Notes under the pieces: generated by a model
Told to the model about the DNA's origin: nothing
The model's input: only the letters and a program-made list of their open reading frames with translations
The model's database searches: none
Origin: Chitinispirillia bacterium
GTDB lineage: Bacteria; Fibrobacterota; Chitinivibrionia; Chitinivibrionales; Chitinispirillaceae
Assembly: GCA_009784115.1 (NCBI GenBank)
Contig: WRCH01000006.1
Coordinates: forward strand, 1-51,496
Reading direction: 5' to 3'
Length of the DNA stretch: 51,496 nt
In this document: positions 1-7,383 of the stretch, piece after piece
Position numbering within the stretch: the stretch's first letter is position 1
Layout: the number at the start of each line of letters is the position of its first letter
Made by a program: the position numbers and the translations under genes

Positions 1-1
1 A

Positions 2-151
2 AAATATTATGAACACATCGCCGACCTGTTCAAAAAAATGACAAAAATAAAAGGTGGAAAAATCGTTGTGAAAGATATGATAAGCCAATATCTTATTCTT
101 TACAAAAGAAGAAAAAACATGGTCGAGATAATGAGAAAGTTAAGATTTTGA
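2..151 (+). CDS. C-terminal fragment of a possible SWIM-type protein (5' end outside window)
   Basis: An open frame enters from the window edge and ends at TGA 149-151, giving 49 residues. The readable tail is basic and helical, with the motif LILYKRRKNMVEIMRKL just before the stop. Seen: no start codon is needed because the frame is already open at base 2, and no shadowing gene lies on the other strand. The pattern YYEHIADLFKKM followed by a basic RR segment resembles the C-termini of long SWIM zinc-finger proteins, but no zinc ligands lie inside the window, so the family name is inference only. The gene points toward the minus-strand repeat gene at 232-474. Confidence 0.45.
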   Translation, partial: KYYEHIADLFKKMTKIKGGKIVVKDMISQYLILYKRRKNMVEIMRKLRF

Positions 152-231
152 GTTTCTCTAATTTCAGGCTCTAACATCTCATTTATCGCAAACAATGCGA
201 AATTCGAAAAAGTTATAAGTTCTTTTACAAT

Positions 232-474
232 TTAATACCCCGAACCCAACCAATTTCCGTAAGTATCGTAAAGCCGATCGCCCCGGATTTCGTATTTCCA
301 GTTGCCGTAAGTGTCATAGATACGGTTGCCGCGAAATTCATATACCCAGTTGCCGCCAGTATCATAAATTCTGTCGCCGCGAATTTCGTATACCCAATTG
401 CCGTAATTGTCAAGAATCCGGTCACCTATTTTTGTGGAGATTCGGTTACCGTAAGTGTCTCTAAAGTCTGGCAT
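232..474 (-). CDS. small repeat protein with 16-residue GDRIYDTYGNW repeats
   Basis: An 80-residue protein built almost wholly from four to five tandem copies of a 16-residue unit with consensus GDRIYDTYGNWVYEIR. The units are about 48 bp at DNA level, and in the + strand they read as repeated ttgccgtaagtgtc-like blocks. No signal peptide or membrane segment is visible. The regular Gly-Asn-Trp and Tyr-Asp positions suggest short beta hairpins stacking into a solenoid or a binding surface, which is inference. I do not recognise the family. It lies in a stretch rich in gene fragments and may be a reduced remnant of a longer repeat protein; the ribosome site before the ATG is weak. Confidence 0.55.
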   Translation of the reverse strand: MPDFRDTYGNRISTKIGDRILDNYGNWVYEIRGDRIYDTGGNWVYEFRGNRIYDTYGNWKYEIRGDRLYDTYGNWLGSGY

Positions 475-668
475 GATTGAAGAATCTTTCTTTTTTGATT
501 ATGATTGATTTTTGTTTTAATTGTTGAAATTTAAAGATAATTAATTGTTAAATATTGTATCAACAGTATCCTCTTTTTATTATGCAGAATATAATTTTAA
601 GTGAGAGAGTTATTTTGAGACGAAAAACTAAGTAAACGATTACGGCCAATTCCTGATTTATAATCCGT
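475..668. other. AT-rich intergenic stretch
   Basis: About 190 bases between the divergently placed repeat gene and the truncated transglutaminase-like fragment. It is strongly AT-rich, with no open frame of note and no clear hairpin. It could hold promoters for both sides, but no convincing -35/-10 pair was picked out. Confidence 0.4.
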
Positions 669-1121
669 ATGCTAAAAAGTAAATCAAAATTCTACTACTC
701 GCGTTTAGACAACACGGCCAAACGCATCTACAATGTAGTCCTTTCCGCATTGGAAGCGCGAAATTCCAATCCATCGTTTATGGTGAATCCGCTTGCCAGT
801 AAACCTGATATTCAGAAAATATTACAGTACATCAGTCACGACAATCCGGGTTTGTTTTATGTGGATTTCAGCCATTTTCTCATTCGTTCATCTTTAACAA
901 GTGTATCACTGCAAATAAATTTTCTTTACAACAATCGGCAAATTGACGCTCCAAAATGCTCATTGATTGTTTGTAAAGTTTGTTTGATTGTCGGCTTCAT
1001 TTGTTACCGGTCTGCATCAACTGTTTCATACTTCCAATCGCCGATGTTACGTTTTTTGCTGTCAAAATTAACACCTACTTTCATCAGCTTTTTCCCAGTG
1101 CCTTTCCAAGGCAGCAGATAA
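669..1121 (+). pseudogene. truncated transglutaminase-like protein, N-terminal part only
   Basis: The first 95 or so residues resemble the N-terminal helical region that precedes the catalytic core in bacterial transglutaminase-like proteins: FYYSRLDNTAKRIYNVVLSA near residue 8, then ISHDNPGLFYVDFSHF near residues 55-70, which matches the usual D-x-P-x-(L/I)FYVD pattern. The expected Cys-His-Asp core of the papain-like fold is absent. After about base 960 the frame runs as meaningless sequence over the 3' end of the ATPase gene on the opposite strand. It therefore appears to be the stump of a gene cut when the ATPase module arrived or its 3' part was lost. The family assignment is from pattern only. 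Confidence 0.45.
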
Positions 1122-2599
1122 TCTTTGGTATCAATTTGCGCAAGCGCTTCTTCTGCGGATTTGTCAAGTTTGAACTCAATGCAGTAGACGAAGTTATCTG
1201 TTTCTACGAGTGTGTCTATTCGGCCATCTGCGGTTCTAACTTCGGCGCGGCAGTTGAGGTCAAGAATTTTCATTATAAGAAACACTACGGTTTCATAGTA
1301 GTTTTCGGTATCTGTGATTATGTCATACGGGATTGAGGCTAAAAATGGACGCAGGGCTTCAATAGCATTTTCAATATTACCTTCTTCGAAAGCATCGGGC
1401 AGCTTGGAGAACAGCGCCTGAGACCGATCAGCCGTAACTTGCAGATATTGTTCCATCAAGGAGTTTGCAAAGGAGTAGCTCACTTCCATGTTCGGGTAGT
1501 CGAGGGTGTATTCGTTGCGTTTTTCGTTATAATCTGATATGGTAAGATACCCGCATTGGTACAGCATCGGCTCCGCTTTTATGTTTTCGCTGTCATACTT
1601 GCGAAAATCTTCATACCTGACCCGCATATTATCTAATTTGGCAATATTTATTTTTTGCTTTTTGATAAGATTTATCAAAAACGTGGGAGAACCCGTTTCG
1701 TACCAGTAAGGCGAAAATTTACCCGCTTCATTAAAATGTTGGAGCAAGCCGAAAGGATTGTAAACCGTAAGCGGCTTTTCTGAAAAACGATAACCATTGT
1801 ATTGTTGCCGCAGCTTCTTCATGTACATCACCCGATCTCTGCCGGTTTCTTCCAAAATGGTTTTTATTTCAGGCTCAAAATTCTGTTCCACCTCATCCTG
1901 CGTTAAGCCGCAAATATCTGAATATGCCGGATTAAGGGTCAAATCAGTCAGATGGTTCAAGTCCGAAAATACGCTTACACGAGAGAATTTTGTTACGCCG
2001 GTTATAAACACAAATTGTAAATCGCTGTCTGATGATTTTAAAACGCCGTAAAAACCCTTTAAAGCGTTTCGCATATCATTGTGCAAATCAGTATTTTCTA
2101 TGGTGCTCAACAGGGGCTTATCGTATTCGTCTATTATTACTACTACACGCCGGCCGCATTGCTTGTGTAACGCGTGTATCAAACGGGCAAACCGGTCACT
2201 CTCCGTTTTACCTGTAAAAGGTACCTCATATTTTTCAGCGCAAAGCTCCATGTCCCTGTTTAAATTAGCGTATAACTCAACAAGCCCTTTCAACAAATAT
2301 TCACCAACATTCAGGTCTATACGAATAACCGGATATTTTTCCCACCCCCAATCAAGGGAGTTTATGGCAAGCGCCGGACGACCGGCGATTTCACCGAAAA
2401 GTGGGCGCTTACCTTCGAAAATGGCTTTCAATGTTGAACACAAGAGCGACTTACCGAATCGCCGGGGGCGGGAGAGAAAAACCGCTCTGCCGGAACCGGT
2501 TATTAGTTGATGGATTCGGGCGGTTTTGTCCACATAACAAAAGCCATCTTCCCTGATGCCGACAAAATCCTGCTTACCTATGGGTAGTAGACGTTTCAT
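1004..2599 (-). CDS. AAA-ATPase-like / PD-(D/E)XK nuclease superfamily protein
   Basis: A 531-residue protein of the abundant AAA-ATPase-like (PF09820) plus PD-(D/E)XK_9 (PF08011) type. Seen: an opening ATPase signature (residues ~5-55) with GFCYVDKT followed by FLSRPRRFGKSLLCSTL, a Walker-A-like loop with Gly-Lys-Ser, then VVIIDEYDKPL as Walker B near residue 155. The C-terminus contains AEVRTADGRIDTLVE and VYCIEFKLDKSAEEAL, the D and E-x-K residues of a nuclease-like fold, near residues 455-490. These proteins are multicopy in anaerobes such as Bacteroidetes and Fibrobacteres. Their function is unresolved; mobile or defence roles are suspected. It stands alone, converging on the truncated gene to its right in + coordinates. 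Confidence 0.85.
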   Translation of the reverse strand: MKRLLPIGKQDFVGIREDGFCYVDKTARIHQLITGSGRAVFLSRPRRFGKSLLCSTLKAIFEGKRPLFGEIAGRPALAINSLDWGWEKYPVIRIDLNVGEYLLKGLVELYANLNRDMELCAEKYEVPFTGKTESDRFARLIHALHKQCGRRVVVIIDEYDKPLLSTIENTDLHNDMRNALKGFYGVLKSSDSDLQFVFITGVTKFSRVSVFSDLNHLTDLTLNPAYSDICGLTQDEVEQNFEPEIKTILEETGRDRVMYMKKLRQQYNGYRFSEKPLTVYNPFGLLQHFNEAGKFSPYWYETGSPTFLINLIKKQKINIAKLDNMRVRYEDFRKYDSENIKAEPMLYQCGYLTISDYNEKRNEYTLDYPNMEVSYSFANSLMEQYLQVTADRSQALFSKLPDAFEEGNIENAIEALRPFLASIPYDIITDTENYYETVVFLIMKILDLNCRAEVRTADGRIDTLVETDNFVYCIEFKLDKSAEEALAQIDTKDYLLPWKGTGKKLMKVGVNFDSKKRNIGDWKYETVDADR

Positions 2600-2734
2600 G
2601 TATATAAATTAAAATATGGCGGGGGATAATGCCAATCTGTGACGCATACAACGTGCAGAACAAAAAAATTAACACCCTTTGGCTTCGCCTGTGGGCGGAA
2701 TCATGCGATTGCTGTGCTATCGCACGACGCTTCA

Positions 2735-3029
2735 GTCGAGTAGATTGGCTCGGCTTCCACCGTCCATCCCTCTTCAGAACCGTACGTGCCCTACTAAGGC
2801 ATACGGCTCTTCAAGTTAACTTCGGTTGATATGTCCAGATTTTCACGCGAACTCGCGGCTTCTCGACATAGTAGTCCCATATACGCTTATATTTCTCATA
2901 TCGCAACTTACCCTTTTGGTCACGCCTGTTGAGTATTCGGAAATACATGTACTGCACATAAAGATAATAATTATGTACTTTTATGGTGTTCCCATTTACT
3001 CCATAGTAATTATCGAATGCTGCATTACA
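2735..3029 (-). mobile_element. 5'-truncated group II intron relic (maturase tail, domains V and VI)
   Basis: Reading the minus strand from 3029, the frame to TGA at 2811 encodes 72 residues containing FDNYYGVNGN and FRILNRRDQKGKLRYEKY, the C-terminal thumb/X-domain pattern of group II intron maturases (typically ...YYGV...LNRRSQK). One base after that stop, 2809-2777 forms domain V: it begins GAGCCGTATG with the AGC catalytic triad and ends CACGTACGGTTC, pairing into the usual stem. Domain VI follows to about 2736, ending in TCTACTCGAC. Everything 5' of the maturase tail is missing. The break is within a few bases of the metH stop codon at 3036, so this is a dead 3' fragment. Length from about 2735 is inferred from domain VI. 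Confidence 0.85.
2811..3029 (-). pseudogene. C-terminal fragment of group II intron reverse transcriptase/maturase
   Basis: A 72-codon relic lacking any RT motifs. It carries only the maturase X-domain end (NYYGVNG, YLYVQYMYFRILNRRDQ, and EKPRVRVKIW near the stop). The frame has a TAA immediately upstream at 3032-3030 and no start codon suited to independent expression. It belongs to the intron relic with domain V directly downstream. Confidence 0.8.
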
Positions 3030-3035
3030 TTAAAG

Positions 3036-5618
3036 CTACTTTTTTGCCAACAAGATAGAACTCAAAATTTTCGATGTATCAAAAGCATCACGGGCGTAAT
3101 ATACGCCGGAAGCATAAGTTGAACCGTCATCAAGCACAGAAATTTTTGACGCGAAATCTTTGTTGACTGCCGCGCCGCCAATAATGACAGGGACATTTAC
3201 CCCAAGCTCCGCAAACTTTTTGACACACTCGCCCATCTGACGGCTTGTAGTGACAAGAAGCGCGCTAAGTCCTACAGCATCCGGTTTTTCTTTATTGACA
3301 GCGTCAACAATTGTGTCAATCGCAACCTGTTTTCCAAGATCAATAACCTCAAAGCCCTGATTACGCAGGATTGACGCGACAAGGTTTTTGCCGATATCGT
3401 GAACATCACCGTAAACTGTTGCGATAATCATCTTGCCCTTAGCCACATCCCCGCCCTCTTTTTTTAAGTGCGGTTCGAGGATTGATACCGCTTCTTTCAT
3501 CACCTCCGCGGCTTGCAGGACAAATGGGAGAATCATCTCTCCGGCTGCCATCTTTTCACCTACTTGAGACATTGCTGGAAGCAGGATTGTGTTAAGGATG
3601 TCGGTTGCTGATTTGTCTTTTAATAATGCGTCTATTAATTCAGGAAGATTGCGTTTATCCCTGTTGATCACCGCGTCATGCAACCGTTTTTCCGGTGATT
3701 GCTCTGTATCGCCTCGTTGGGGCGGCCGCCCCGTCCGTCCGCTGCTCGACGACGGCGGCGAAGCCTCATTCTCAAAAAATTCAACCAATCTATGAAGACT
3801 ATCCTCACGTCTATTGAATAGCAAATCCTCACCAAGCTCACGTACTTTCGCATCGTATTTATTGACGTCATCAATATGCAAAGGATTAAAAATCGCGCCA
3901 TCAAGTCCGGCCAAAACGGAGTGATGAAGCATTAAATTATTGAGGACTCTTCTTGCGGCAGGCTTGAGTCCGAACGAAACGTTGCTCACGCCCATTGCCG
4001 TCCGTACATTAGGGAACTCTTTTTTGATACGCCGCAAAGCCTCTAAACTCTCAAGCGCAGCATTAGCTGTATTCACGTCGCCTGTCGCAAGCGTAAACAC
4101 AAGCGGATCAATATACAGAAAGTGTTCGGGCAAACCGTATTCATCACAGGCAAGTTTTCTCAAAGCAGCCGCAACCTCAAATTTGCGGTCTGATGTCGCC
4201 GCCATCCCCTTATCATCAATTGTCAATGCAATGACGGGGCATCCAAAATCAGCGGCTAACCGCAAAATTCTCCGCGCTTTTTCACCGCCATGCTCCAAGT
4301 TTATGGAGTTGATCAACACAGATCCCGGAGAGTGCCTGAGCGCAGCTTCCATAACTGCCGGTTCTGTGGTATCAATACAAAACGGAACATTAACCCTATC
4401 CCTCAAAAACCTGACGACATCAACCATCATCTCTGATTCGCCGACGTCAAGCTCATTGGCGGCAACGCAAATGTCAATGAGACTGCTGTTCTTGTCAATC
4501 TGTTCCTTAGCGATTTGATAGAGTTCATCAAAATTTCGGCTTAACACATACTCTTTTGTCTTTTTTGATCCTTGAGTGTTAAGTCTCTCGCCTATGATTA
4601 TCGGTCTTGGCAGCTTCTCCAAATCAAGGCCGCTGATCGTTGTTGACAAATAGCAGCTTCGCTTCTGTTTCTGCGCAACCTTAACGCCTTTTAATGCCTC
4701 TGATAAAGCACGAATATGATCGGGAGAAGTACCGCAGCAGCCGCCAACGACCGATACTCCTTTTTGTTCAACAAAAGCACGCATCTTGGAAGCGAACTCA
4801 TCAGCTCCCATTTTGTAAACAGCTTTTCCATCAACATTGACTGGCAATCCCGCATTTGGCATCACGACGACAGGAAGCGTTGACAACTCAAGCAGTTTGT
4901 CAATCAAAGGAGCCATCTCATCGGGGCCGGTACTGCAATTAAGCCCTGCTATATCGGCGCCCATTGACTGCACCGCGCCTAAGAACGCGCTTACGTCGCT
5001 CCCCAAAAGCATATGCCCGCTTGCGTCCATAGTAGCTTGAACTTGCAGGGGTATGTGACGTTTTATTGATTTTGACAGTTGACGTATGGCAAGTATTGCC
5101 GCGCGGACTTCCAATAAATCCTGCGACGTCTCTATAAGCAGTATATCAGCGCCGCCGTCAATAAGCCCCTGCGCCTGCTCGCGGAAAATATCAACCAATT
5201 GATCAAAGCTGATTGACGACAACTCCTTATCGCTTGACGACGGGAGAAAACCAGTCGGGCCGATTGATCCGCAGACAAACCGCTGTTTTCCACCGCCGGC
5301 TTTTTCTATCGCCTTACGGGCAATCGCAGCGGCAGCCTTATTGATTTCGTGAACACGCGATTCCAATCCAAATTCTTTTAATTTAGGATGACTTCCGCCA
5401 AACGTGTTTGTCTCTATAACATTAGCGCCGGCTTCCAAATATTTTACGTGTATCTCTTCAATAATATCGGGACGGGAGATATTCAGATATTCGGGGCAGC
5501 CGGCATATTCGCCAAAATCTTGCGGCTTAGGCTCGCGTTTTTGAATCTCAGTGCCTGTCGCGCCGTCAAAAATCACCGGTTCACGGTTGTCAATCATTTC
5601 AAGATAGGGATGTTTCAT
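3036..5618 (-). CDS. metH: cobalamin-dependent methionine synthase, short form without reactivation domain
   Basis: An 860-residue MetH, which transfers methyl from methyl-tetrahydrofolate through cobalamin to homocysteine. Domains in order: homocysteine-binding barrel (~1-315) with zinc ligands in GLNCSTGP and Cys294/Cys295 of GGCCGTSP; pterin-binding barrel (~335-600) starting RPIIIGERLNTQGS; cobalamin cap (~640-725); and Rossmann B12 domain with DVHDIGKNLV, whose His740 is the lower axial cobalt ligand. It ends right after the B12 domain, so the AdoMet-binding reactivation domain found in E. coli MetH (about 1,227 aa) is absent. A separate reactivator may be encoded elsewhere. An odd Ser/Pro/Gly-rich linker (ASPPSSSSGRTGRPPQRG) between the pterin and cap domains coincides with a GC palindrome. 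The group II intron relic begins just past its stop. Confidence 0.95.
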   Translation of the reverse strand: MKHPYLEMIDNREPVIFDGATGTEIQKREPKPQDFGEYAGCPEYLNISRPDIIEEIHVKYLEAGANVIETNTFGGSHPKLKEFGLESRVHEINKAAAAIARKAIEKAGGGKQRFVCGSIGPTGFLPSSSDKELSSISFDQLVDIFREQAQGLIDGGADILLIETSQDLLEVRAAILAIRQLSKSIKRHIPLQVQATMDASGHMLLGSDVSAFLGAVQSMGADIAGLNCSTGPDEMAPLIDKLLELSTLPVVVMPNAGLPVNVDGKAVYKMGADEFASKMRAFVEQKGVSVVGGCCGTSPDHIRALSEALKGVKVAQKQKRSCYLSTTISGLDLEKLPRPIIIGERLNTQGSKKTKEYVLSRNFDELYQIAKEQIDKNSSLIDICVAANELDVGESEMMVDVVRFLRDRVNVPFCIDTTEPAVMEAALRHSPGSVLINSINLEHGGEKARRILRLAADFGCPVIALTIDDKGMAATSDRKFEVAAALRKLACDEYGLPEHFLYIDPLVFTLATGDVNTANAALESLEALRRIKKEFPNVRTAMGVSNVSFGLKPAARRVLNNLMLHHSVLAGLDGAIFNPLHIDDVNKYDAKVRELGEDLLFNRREDSLHRLVEFFENEASPPSSSSGRTGRPPQRGDTEQSPEKRLHDAVINRDKRNLPELIDALLKDKSATDILNTILLPAMSQVGEKMAAGEMILPFVLQAAEVMKEAVSILEPHLKKEGGDVAKGKMIIATVYGDVHDIGKNLVASILRNQGFEVIDLGKQVAIDTIVDAVNKEKPDAVGLSALLVTTSRQMGECVKKFAELGVNVPVIIGGAAVNKDFASKISVLDDGSTYASGVYYARDAFDTSKILSSILLAKK

Positions 5619-5677
5619 ATTCGCTTCTGTCTATATGTTTTTTGAAGTTGATTTTATGTCGTTATTAACAAGCCGCT

Positions 5678-6463
5678 TCAGTCTCGCAAACAGCGAACAC
5701 TAAACCGGATTCTCTTAGAGTTGTTCCATCTCCTTCCCATGTGAGCATCGTTGTAGTCCATGGACATGAGATACGCCGAGTTTTCAGGCAACTCTGAGGC
5801 GCTCCACCAGTGGCCGCGGCGGCCAACACCAGCGAAATTGCCATCCCTGCTGCCGCCGGGCAGAGCCGAAAAACCAAATTCATCCGTACCGGGGATGGAA
5901 CTACTGTCTGTACGCCAACCCGTTTGGGATTTGAGCTTCGTTCCGGCCTCATTCCACTGACCCAAACCGCCTGGGCTACTAAAAACGCTGCCAGTTGCTT
6001 CCATTAAATTATCCCAATCATTATTATTGGGTAAATGCCAGCCAGCCGGACAAACTCCTCTATGATTTACATTGCTGCCGCCCCACGCCGAACGATTAAA
6101 TGCTGAGTCAATATTCATAGCCTCATTCCACATATAAAGACGGCCGTACTTGGCGCAGCTATCGGGACTGTTACTATAACAGACGCCGATATCATCACCC
6201 GAACCCGCAAAATTCAAATTCTCGGCCATCCACGTCTTAGAGCCTATTACAACAGTTCGATAACTTCTATTATTTCGTGAATCGGTAAAAAAACCATAGT
6301 TGATGTTGGGGTTGAAATGACTGCTGTCACTAATACTTTGGTTACCGCCATCACCGCCATTATTACCGGGACCGGTACTGGAGTCATCGCACCCAATAAG
6401 CGACATGGCTGCGAAAATTGACACAAGAACTACACAAAACGCACATAACTTAAGCTTGAACAT
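5678..6463 (-). CDS. FISUMP-domain lipoprotein (Fibrobacter succinogenes major paralogous domain)
   Basis: A 261-residue predicted lipoprotein: a hydrophobic N-terminus ending in a SLIGC lipobox (Cys25), then a Gly/Asn/Ser-rich linker, then a FISUMP domain (~55-261). Seen: the hallmark segments IGSKTWMAENLNF, YGRLYMWNEAM, GVCPAGWHLPNNNDW, FSALPGG, HWWSAS and a C-terminal FSVRCLRD directly before the stop. The fold belongs with C-type-lectin-like ligand-binding domains. Its last ~60 codons are homologous to the DGR template at 50.2-50.4 kb (21 identical bases around the SALPGG codons), but differences occur at non-adenine template bases too, so it is a paralogue rather than a recently mutagenised target. 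A ribosome site AGAGGG lies 8 bases before the ATG. Confidence 0.88.
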   Translation of the reverse strand: MFKLKLCAFCVVLVSIFAAMSLIGCDDSSTGPGNNGGDGGNQSISDSSHFNPNINYGFFTDSRNNRSYRTVVIGSKTWMAENLNFAGSGDDIGVCYSNSPDSCAKYGRLYMWNEAMNIDSAFNRSAWGGSNVNHRGVCPAGWHLPNNNDWDNLMEATGSVFSSPGGLGQWNEAGTKLKSQTGWRTDSSSIPGTDEFGFSALPGGSRDGNFAGVGRRGHWWSASELPENSAYLMSMDYNDAHMGRRWNNSKRIRFSVRCLRD

Positions 6464-6491
6464 TTAACTATCCCTCTGGTAAATTTGTCTT

Positions 6492-6650
6492 TTATCTTCT
6501 TCTAAACAACAGCGCCTCACAGCAAAGCGCAAGTCCTATCACAACCCACAGCCACTTTGACCAAACATTGCTTGAAAAGTCTTTCATCTGTTCAAGAAAC
6601 TCTTCGGATTTAAAATAATAAATGCCCACGCTGTTTGTGAGAACAGGGCG
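6492..6650 (-). pseudogene. C-terminal fragment of a single-span membrane protein
   Basis: Only about 45 sensible codons remain (LTNSVGIYYFKSEEFLEQMKDF followed by a membrane helix WLWVVIGLALCCEALLF and a basic RRR end). Such a tail, a hydrophobic helix then Arg-rich end, is common at the C-terminus of large BatA/VWA-type or glutamine-amidotransferase-like membrane proteins. Upstream of about 6650 the frame continues only into a repeated 24-base motif and then the broken transposase, so the main body of the gene has been lost. The family is not certain. Confidence 0.4.
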
Positions 6651-6724
6651 GGAAATTAAAAACAAAACGCATCGTATCGCACCGTATTTGCGTGTAACGC
6701 ACGCGATATACGTACATCCACCCC

Positions 6725-7205
6725 TCAAGAGCTTTTCATTATGAAACGTTCTTCGTATTCAAAATAGCCGTCAAAAAGACGCTTATCACCGGATTTTAGT
6801 TTCTCATAGTTGATGAGAGAATTATTCCTATGCAGTGAGATAATAAACTTTAGTCCACTATTCTCAATAGTTTCAATATTACTTTTTGACGTAAAACCTT
6901 TATCCATTATAACAACAGCATCCTTCACACCGCTTTCTTTCAAGCATAATTTGAATGCGCTGATATCCTTGATATTGCCAGGTAGTAACCTGTAATACAC
7001 AAGCGCTTGACTTTTGATGGAACGCCATGTTTTTAAGCGGCGATTGATGAACCAATCGTCCATATGCTAAACTAATGAGCAGCTGCCATGAATTGGGGAA
7101 GTATTTCTTGAGCGCATCAACAGTATCGCCAAACAATGCGTCTATTGCAGCAGTTATCCCATACTCTTTTATAGTATAAACGGTGTTTATTGTCGGTTTA
7201 GGGGG
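6725..7205 (-). pseudogene. degraded DDE transposase (IS4/IS1634-like)
   Basis: Two frames of one transposase are present. The upstream part (from ~7205) reads YTIKEYGITAAIDALFGDTVDALKKYF and LAYGRLVHQSPLKN, the N-terminal helical region of IS1634/IS4-type enzymes. After about 7060 sense jumps to another frame, which reads YYRLLPGNIKDISAF and VVIMDKGFTSKSNIE, the segment around the second catalytic Asp (D of MDKGF). The part between, including the first Asp, and everything beyond ~residue 200, including the final Glu region, is deleted. No terminal inverted repeats were found. It sits beside gene fragments and marks an old insertion scar between the FISUMP gene and 7384. Confidence 0.75.
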
Positions 7206-7383
7206 GGAGTTACGTGAAAACTGGAAAAGTTAGGGATTAAATTACTACATAACGGGCGCTTAATATATTTTTATTAATTATCTTCTCTATCTATACTATA
7301 TAATTTTGGAGATAAGTTTTACAGACATGTAGGAATGGTGACCTTAGCGTATTATCAGATGTTCATTTTGAAAGGTATTTTTT

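Noticed and set aside
240-470. CRISPR array
   Set aside because: The 48-base repeats are contiguous and coding (16 residues each), without unique spacers.
2735-3029. Active group II intron
   Set aside because: All RT motifs and the 5' ribozyme domains are missing; only the maturase tail and domains V-VI remain.
5678-5871. FISUMP gene end as the variable repeat of the DGR
   Set aside because: Mismatches to the template occur at C, G and T as well as A, and there are codon-length gaps; a true VR would differ almost only at template adenines.
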